This document shows, piece by piece, positions 53,309-64,000 of a stretch of DNA of 64,000 bases; the stretch's first letter is position 1, and each line of letters starts with the position of its first letter. The stretch comes from Ditylenchus dipsaci. Taxonomy: Eukaryota; Nematoda; Chromadorea; Rhabditida; Anguinidae. Position numbers and translations under genes: made by a program. The DNA lies in contig SADC01001182.1 in NCBI GenBank assembly GCA_004194705.1, positions 62,001 to 126,000 on the forward strand. The letters are read 5' to 3'. The notes below the pieces were generated by a model. It searched no databases, was not told the DNA's origin, and saw nothing but the letters and a program-made list of their open reading frames with translations.

Positions 53309-55339
53309 GGCAAAATCCTGTAGTAGGATCTATTACACTTTAAAATCAACGTGCACAATAAAATAGAAATTCAGGCTTCATATCGTTCTATTATCGCAGC
53401 AGCAACAGAAGGGATTTTAAATGAGGTGCGGTCCTATTAGACACTGATAACATTCGTCACCGCCTGAATTCACTCAAATCAGGTTGATAGATTTTTTAGA
53501 TAATTTCGTATCATGTATTTATCCGTTTAGTAGCTCTATCCACAAGGCCAGACAGATCTAGTCAACTTATCGATTCCTGATTTGTGGCGTGTACATGTTA
53601 ATGCCTCTCTTATTGTGATGTCTAGCAAAAGTGACTGAAGACGCCTACTCACAACGGTGAAATCGCCCAACAAGCCTGCGGAATACAGATGAGCGTGCAG
53701 GTGAAAATTTATATCTTAATAAAAGATTTTACTTCTGTAAAATTTAAGTGGGTTCTCCGTCACAACCAACAGTAAATCTCAACGTGCCTGGAATCAACCA
53801 AAATCTTGCTGGTCGTCGACGAAGATGGTTCAATGTGCCGGTCGAATCACAGCTCCTACATCTCCTAGAAGTGGTGGATTCAACCAAGTCTAGAACGGCA
53901 GATAGTGTGAGAAAAAATGATAAGAAATTTCTATTATTATTCTATGTTACGTTTCGATGTGATGCCTAGCATCGTGCATAAAGATAGATCGAGGTGCAAA
54001 TGATAATAGATGATTTGATGCAAATTTGGTGCAATCTTGGAATAAGAGGACCTATCAAGTAATATTTTCAGGATATGAATAGTCCATCATCGTTTAAAAA
54101 TTTGAAATTCCAATGAGTTATGAACAACTTTGAGAAAAAAAACTAGTGAAACTCACACAAAAAAATAAAAATACCAGGCAAAGTTGTCCAGAAAAATATC
54201 CACTGTAAGTTGTACAAGCTACGAAAATTAGTTTTCCCAAACCCGCAAAAATTTTCAATTATATTCGCACAAACAAACTAATTCTGAACATATTTTCACG
54301 AATTCTACGATTTTCAAAATGTTTTTTTTTGCGAATTTCACTATTTTCGAATTACCTTTTCGCGAATTCTACCATTTTCGAAATATTGTTTCGCAAATTC
54401 TACCATTTTCGAATTACTTTTTCGCGGCTGTATATACACTCGTATTTTTGAATTTGGAAAACGGTTTATCTCGAAAAGATTTCTATTGGCGAAAAAGTAA
54501 TTCGAAAATGGTAGAATTGGCGAAACAGTATTTCAAAAATGGTAGAATTCGCGAAAAGGTAATTCGAAAATAGTGAAATTGGGAAAAAAACATTTCGAAA
54601 ACGGTAGAATTCGTGAAAATTCGTTCAGAATCCGTTTGTTTCTGCAAATATAATTGAAAATTTTTGCAGTTTTGGAAAAACTAATTTTCGTTGCTAGTAC
54701 AACTTGCAGTGAATATTTTTCTAGAAAATTTTGTCTGATATTTTTATTTTTTGTGTTAGTTTTGCTAGGTTTTTCTCAAAGTTGTTCATACTGATTGGGA
54801 TTCCAAATTTCTTAAACGATGATGGACTATTCAGGTCCCGAAAATACTACTTCATAAATCCTCTTATTCCAAGATTGCACGGAAATTCACATCAAATCAT
54901 CTGTAATCATTTGCACCTCTATCTATTTTTATTCACGATTCTAAGCATCACATCAAAACATAACATGGAATAATAACGGAAATTTCTTATCCAATTTTCT
55001 CGCTCTATCTGCTGTTCTGCACTTTGTTGAATCCACTACTTCTACTTCGCCAAAAAGATCCCTGTCACCTGTGAATCCATCCATTTCTATGCATGAAAGC
55101 GACTGCTTGAAACATGTTTTTGCAAATCCAGAGGGAAGTAGTCAAAGTGAATTGATCATATAGCGTCATTATTTTATGCTAAAAAGAATCACTCATAGTT
55201 GCATTTTTTCGAAAATTTAAATGGCAACAAACCTCATGCACATTTCTTCCATGCAGTTCTATAAACTAAATGAAAAGTGGCTCACTTCAGTAACTTTAAT
55301 ATGAAATGTTAAGTATACCATATGTCGGAATTCAGCAGT

Positions 55340-55457
55340 TGATCCAGCACCATAGGACTGAGGAATACAAGCAGTCTTCTGATCTTAAGGAAAGAAATCG
55401 AGCTCTTGCAGACATTCAGCCTCTTTCAGCAGCAATTGCAGCTAAACAAGAAACAGG
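55340..55457 (+). CDS. Unassigned exon-like segment
   Basis: After ATGTCGGAATTCAG the + strand reads QLIQHHRTEEYKQSSDLKER... DIQPLSAAIAAKQET and meets a GTGAGA donor-like site. Helical, charged, normal codon use; not recognised and no partner exons found. It could be a captured fragment inside copy 2 or chance. Confidence 0.25.
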
Positions 55458-55598
55458 TGAGACTCGTAAATATATATCGTAAATATAAAAGACAATATAC
55501 TTTGCAGTACAGACGCTCGATTATCTCGATTTTAGCACAGCCAGTTGATTATTCGACTGAAGACACCTCGCGATATAGACTTGTCCGAAGCCACCCTA

Positions 55599-55733
<135 letters not shown>

Positions 55734-55789
55734 TCACACAAGATCAGTAGCTGGCGTCTTAAGTAAAGTCCACTTACAGTGCCCCCTTA

Positions 55790-55903
55790 ACTGTCTTGCA
55801 AGGGAGCTCTTTCATCGGACCAGTACATCTGAAGTTTTGATCCAGTTCTTCTTCGCTTGAATTGATGAACACGTCGATTTCATCGTCATCTTCTGTCGCC
55901 ATT
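55790..55903 (-). pseudogene. Gene start of copy 2 (paralogue of 51193)
   Basis: MATEDDDEIDVFINSSEEEL... then FRCTGPMKELPCKT and a stop. It aligns with the copy 1 exon (TEDDDEIDVF, C.CP/GPM, PCKT), showing common ancestry. Confidence 0.6.
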
Positions 55904-56414
55904 TAGATCGATCTGCAATAAAATACAAGATTTAGTGTTGTTGATAAGAAAAAACCACACAATTGTGGAAAAAGGTATCGAAAACTCCGGAATAAAAATC
56001 GAAGAATCAGCTTTGCGTGTTTGATGCACCCGAGATCACAAAACTTCGTAATAAATATTTTCAAACGGGTATTTTCGCGATAATTACTATTTTCGAAATG
56101 CTATTTTGTGAATTCAACGATTTCCGAAATACTTTTTCGCGAATTCTACCGTTTTTGAAATACTTTTTCGCGAATTCTACCGTTTTCCAATTGGCATTTC
56201 GAGACAAATACCATTTTCGAAATGCATTTTTCGAATATACACATTTGCCAATGTTAACACTTTCCAAACATTTTTTTTGCGAGTCCAACTCTTTTCGAAA
56301 AATACCATTTTCGAAAAACAATTTTACGAATTATTATACAGCCCTTTTTCGCCAATAGAAATCTTTCGAGATAAACCGTTTTCCAAATTCGAAAATACGA
56401 GTGTATATACAGCC

Positions 56415-56904
56415 CAGTGTTTTCGAAAATAACCCCTACACTAACACCTACACTAACCATAACTGTTAGTTTCGTAAACTAACTCTTCAAATATCTCGTT
56501 TTTCGGTAGGAAATATGCAGAATCTGATATTTACGTCTCTATGCCAACTTTTTGCGAGGAACAAGATGCACTTTTCAGATTTTCAAAAAAACTTCAAAAA
56601 TATTAATAAAATTTAAAATTAAAACCCTAAACTAACTGTTAGTTTAGTTAAATAGTTAGTTAAACTATTTGCTTAACTAACAGTTAGTTTAAGGTTTTAA
56701 TTTCGAATTTTATTAATATTTTTGAAGTTTTTTTGAAAATTTGAAAAGTGCATCTTGTTTCTCGCAAAAAATTGGCATAGAGACGTAAATATCAGATTCT
56801 GCATATTTCCTACCGAAAAACGAGATATTTGAAGAGTTAGTTTACGAAACTAACAGTTAGGGTTAGTGTAGGTGTTAGTGTAGGGGTTATTTTCGAAAAC
56901 ACTG
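56415..56904. mobile_element. hAT MITE with TAACTAACAGTTAG words, 8-bp duplication
   Basis: Perfect ATACAGCC duplication (56407-56414, 56905-56912). Ends CAGTGTTTTCGAAAATAACC exactly inverted; near-perfect arms of about 240 bp, with TTAGTTAG-type words at both ends and centre. Confidence 0.9.
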
Positions 56905-56924
56905 ATACAGCCCCAAAAATCGTG

Positions 56925-57048
56925 ACATTGATGGTTCACAAAGGCAGCTGACCACCATAGAAAAAAATTTTCAAAATTTTTTTCACCATCGTGTTCAGCT
57001 GAAATTCTGCACAAGGACATACCATCAGGACGTACAGCCGATCCCATG
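56925..57048 (-). repeat. Dispersed repeat, inverted copy of 46830-46995
   Basis: Same block order as the copy at 46830, reverse orientation. Confidence 0.6.
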
Positions 57049-57059
57049 TTAATCCATAA

Positions 57060-57450
57060 TTAATTACCGTATTTTCGTATTACCGTATTTACCAATTAAT
57101 TACCGTATTTTCTCTAATTATAGACCCGGGTCTATAATTAGAGTCGGGCAATTTTTTCAAACTTCAAGTGGTCTGAAACTTCTGTTTTCATTAACTTTTT
57201 CAGCTCTGTAAAAAGTGCCTGTTAGATTTTTAAGCTGAGATATTGCAATAACCATGCTACCTGCTGTTAAGTGGCTCAAAACAGCCGAAAAATCGGATCG
57301 GAGACCTTAGATAAAGAGTCATACAAACAAGCAAGAAATTAGTCGGAGAAAAAAGAAAATTAGTTGGAAAAAGAAGTAAATTAGTCGCAAAAAAGTATTT
57401 AGTCGGAGAAAAAAGTATTGTCCGAAAATAAATTCACTGCGAGAAATCAG
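57060..57450. repeat. Orphan CCGTAT ends and an AGTCGGAGAAAAAAG array
   Basis: TTACCGTATTTTC words occur three times at 57067-57115 beside a TATAGACCCGGGTCTATAAT palindrome. At 57340-57420 four to five units of AAATTAGTCGGAGAAAAAAG resemble the GTAAATTTGCGGCAAAAAAAG arrays elsewhere. No partner array seen. Confidence 0.5.
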
Positions 57451-57897
57451 TATTTTGGGGTGTGAAACGGATTTTAGCCTGATGGAAGACCACTGATCGC
57501 CGATCAAGAGGGGCAGTATTTAGGTAAAAAATCACACTTTCCACTAGGTGGGTATAAGACGTGGCTTCGAAAAGTGACGGTGCATAAAAAAGTCTACCTA
57601 GCTATCAAACATTGTCTATCAAATAGACAGAACACGTCACATAAATTGTAAAATTTGACTAAAAATTTGTATTTGAATGGTTGTCCAACAACACTATGGC
57701 GTTTCGGTACTTCTAAAATTTCAATTCTTCTCTGCGGTTTGCAAGAGACTAGCCCTCCTTCCTTCTTTCTTCTATGTGGTCATTTGAGCGGATTTGAGTC
57801 GTTAGTCTGTTTGTTTATTTCGGTCGTCGGTTTTCTTAATCGTTTTATCCAATTCTAACTATCGATTAACCTCTTTTTTCTAGCAACTATTTATTTT
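57451..57897. other. Upstream region of the MAP4K gene
   Basis: No repeat recognised. Ends in a polypyrimidine TTTTTTCTAG (57883) that may be an acceptor. No TATA box noticed. Confidence 0.4.
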
Positions 57898-57921
57898 ATG
57901 AAGAGGATCACTAAAATTTAA
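57898..57921 (+). promoter_or_regulatory. Upstream ORF in the MAP4K leader
   Basis: ATG at 57898 opens a 7-codon ORF (MKRITKI) ending in TAA at 57921, 36 nt before the kinase start codon. A TTTTTTCTAG acceptor-like site ends at 57883, so a spliced or trans-spliced leader starting there would contain this ORF. Confidence 0.45.
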
Positions 57922-57957
57922 GGGAGAGTTAGCTGGTATTCTGGCAATTTTTCTGCC

Positions 57958-63211
<5,254 letters not shown>

Positions 63212-63290
63212 GTAGGTTTTCGGTTGCAGTATAGAATCCCACTATGCAGAAAGCTCGGATCAAGGAGATAACTTCATATTCGTGTTTCTC

Positions 63291-63940
63291 GACCCCGATT
63301 TTATGAGAAAACCGGCTGTTTTTTTGATTCTGAGAAAAAAAAATTCGAACCACAGGGGTACCATGGTTTTTTAGTCAAAATTTAAAAAATTTAAATTTGC
63401 GCCTTTTGAATTTAGAGGGAATAAGGGCTGTATTGGGAGGGAAGGGAATAAAAAGGGGCCACTTTTATGGCAGAACGTTAGAAATTCAAATGTTTGTATT
63501 CTTCGATTGCCTCACCATGTTTTTCAACTGAAGCGTGGCAAAACGAGACTCTATATGCATTTTTTGATCAAGAGTGCTTCTCGGAATCATGTCTGAGGTA
63601 AGTGAGTGCGCGCATCTCTAACTCTCAAGCCCCCTGCGCCCCGAAGGGACACAAATCACTCGAAAGTAATTCTGGATGCATGAAAAAGCATGCATACCAG
63701 AGTTTATTTATGCGGGAGGCCCCAGTATTCAAAACTATGTTCAACATCTTCTTCTTAGTGGGCCTTGTGTGATAATGGCCTCTTTTATTCCCCTCCATAC
63801 AGCCCTTATTCCTTTTAAAATTCAAAAGGTGCCAATTTAAATTTTTCAAATTTTGACTGAAAAAGCATGATACCCCCCCCCCCTGTGGTTCAAAATTTTT
63901 TCTCGGAATTAAAAAAACTTCCACATGAAATCGGGGTAGA
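63291..63940. repeat. Foldback in the last visible MAP4K intron
   Basis: ACCCCGATTTTATG at 63291 and inverted CATGAAATCGGGGT at 63925; arms share GAACCACAGGGG, AAATTTGCGCCTTTTGAATTT and GGGCTGTATTGGGAGG. Encloses dispersed-repeat copy 4 (63600-63770). Confidence 0.6.
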
Positions 63941-64000
63941 GATGTATACTCAAGCCAGGTTTTCTTGGACTTAATTTTTACGGTTGAATAGTGGATTTTT

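Larger units (their letters stand above)
50848..54430 (+). mobile_element. FLYWCH-bearing element, copy 1
   Basis: Starts CTGTATAATAACACG, then GAATTCGC / AAAATGGTAGAATT word arrays (50875-51030), a short gene start (51193), FLYWCH finger remnants (51380-51600), the MULE insertion 51622-53308, a tail (53960-54240) and a second array (54300-54430). Copy 2 follows in inverted orientation. Confidence 0.65.

Overview
This is a 64 kb piece of an AT-rich, repeat-saturated animal nuclear genome. Four spliced protein-coding genes can be assembled. Their shortest introns are about 46-60 nt, with strong TTTTAG/TTTCAG acceptors, and TTTCAG-type sites sit just upstream of some start codons. With the style of the secreted Cys-rich gene, this fits a nematode best, but the species and even the phylum are inferred.

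Genes: (1) + strand 9535-13559, five exons, an ATF4/ATF-5-type bZIP transcription factor of 515 aa. (2) + strand 21671-41256, three exons split by introns of 2.4 kb and 16.4 kb, a secreted Cys-rich protein of 257 aa that I cannot name. (3) - strand 46695-43909, ten exons, an SLC35B1-type (HUT-1/AXER) ER nucleotide transporter with a one-base frameshift in exon 5. (4) + strand 57958 to beyond the window end, a MAP4K/germinal-centre-kinase (MAP4K3/5 type) whose catalytic domain is nearly complete.

Almost everything else is mobile DNA, often nested. Groups visible by eye: (a) elements whose inverted termini are arrays of short, family-specific repeat units; nine show a perfect 8-bp target duplication and one a perfect 9-bp duplication. 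Two carry hAT transposase C-termini, one carries a SWIM-domain MULE transposase, and one carries what looks like a captured host gene start. (b) TA-flanked palindromic MITEs of two kinds, CCGTATnnTCTCTAATAA and CAGTCRACTCTCGATATA. (c) TTAA-flanked foldback MITEs, three abutting inside one intron of SLC35B1. (d) A decayed CR1/Jockey-like LINE, two mariner-type remnants and tRNA-derived SINE fragments. (e) Long foldbacks with unidentified cores.

Region by region: 0-9 kb repeats with one weak promoter-like site; 9-13.8 kb bZIP gene; 14-21.3 kb nested hAT-like elements; 21.6-41.3 kb secreted-protein gene filled by transposons; 41.4-43.6 kb nested foldbacks; 43.8-46.7 kb transporter; 47-57 kb hAT, MULE and FLYWCH elements; 57.9-64 kb kinase gene. 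The genes have no evident pathway link.
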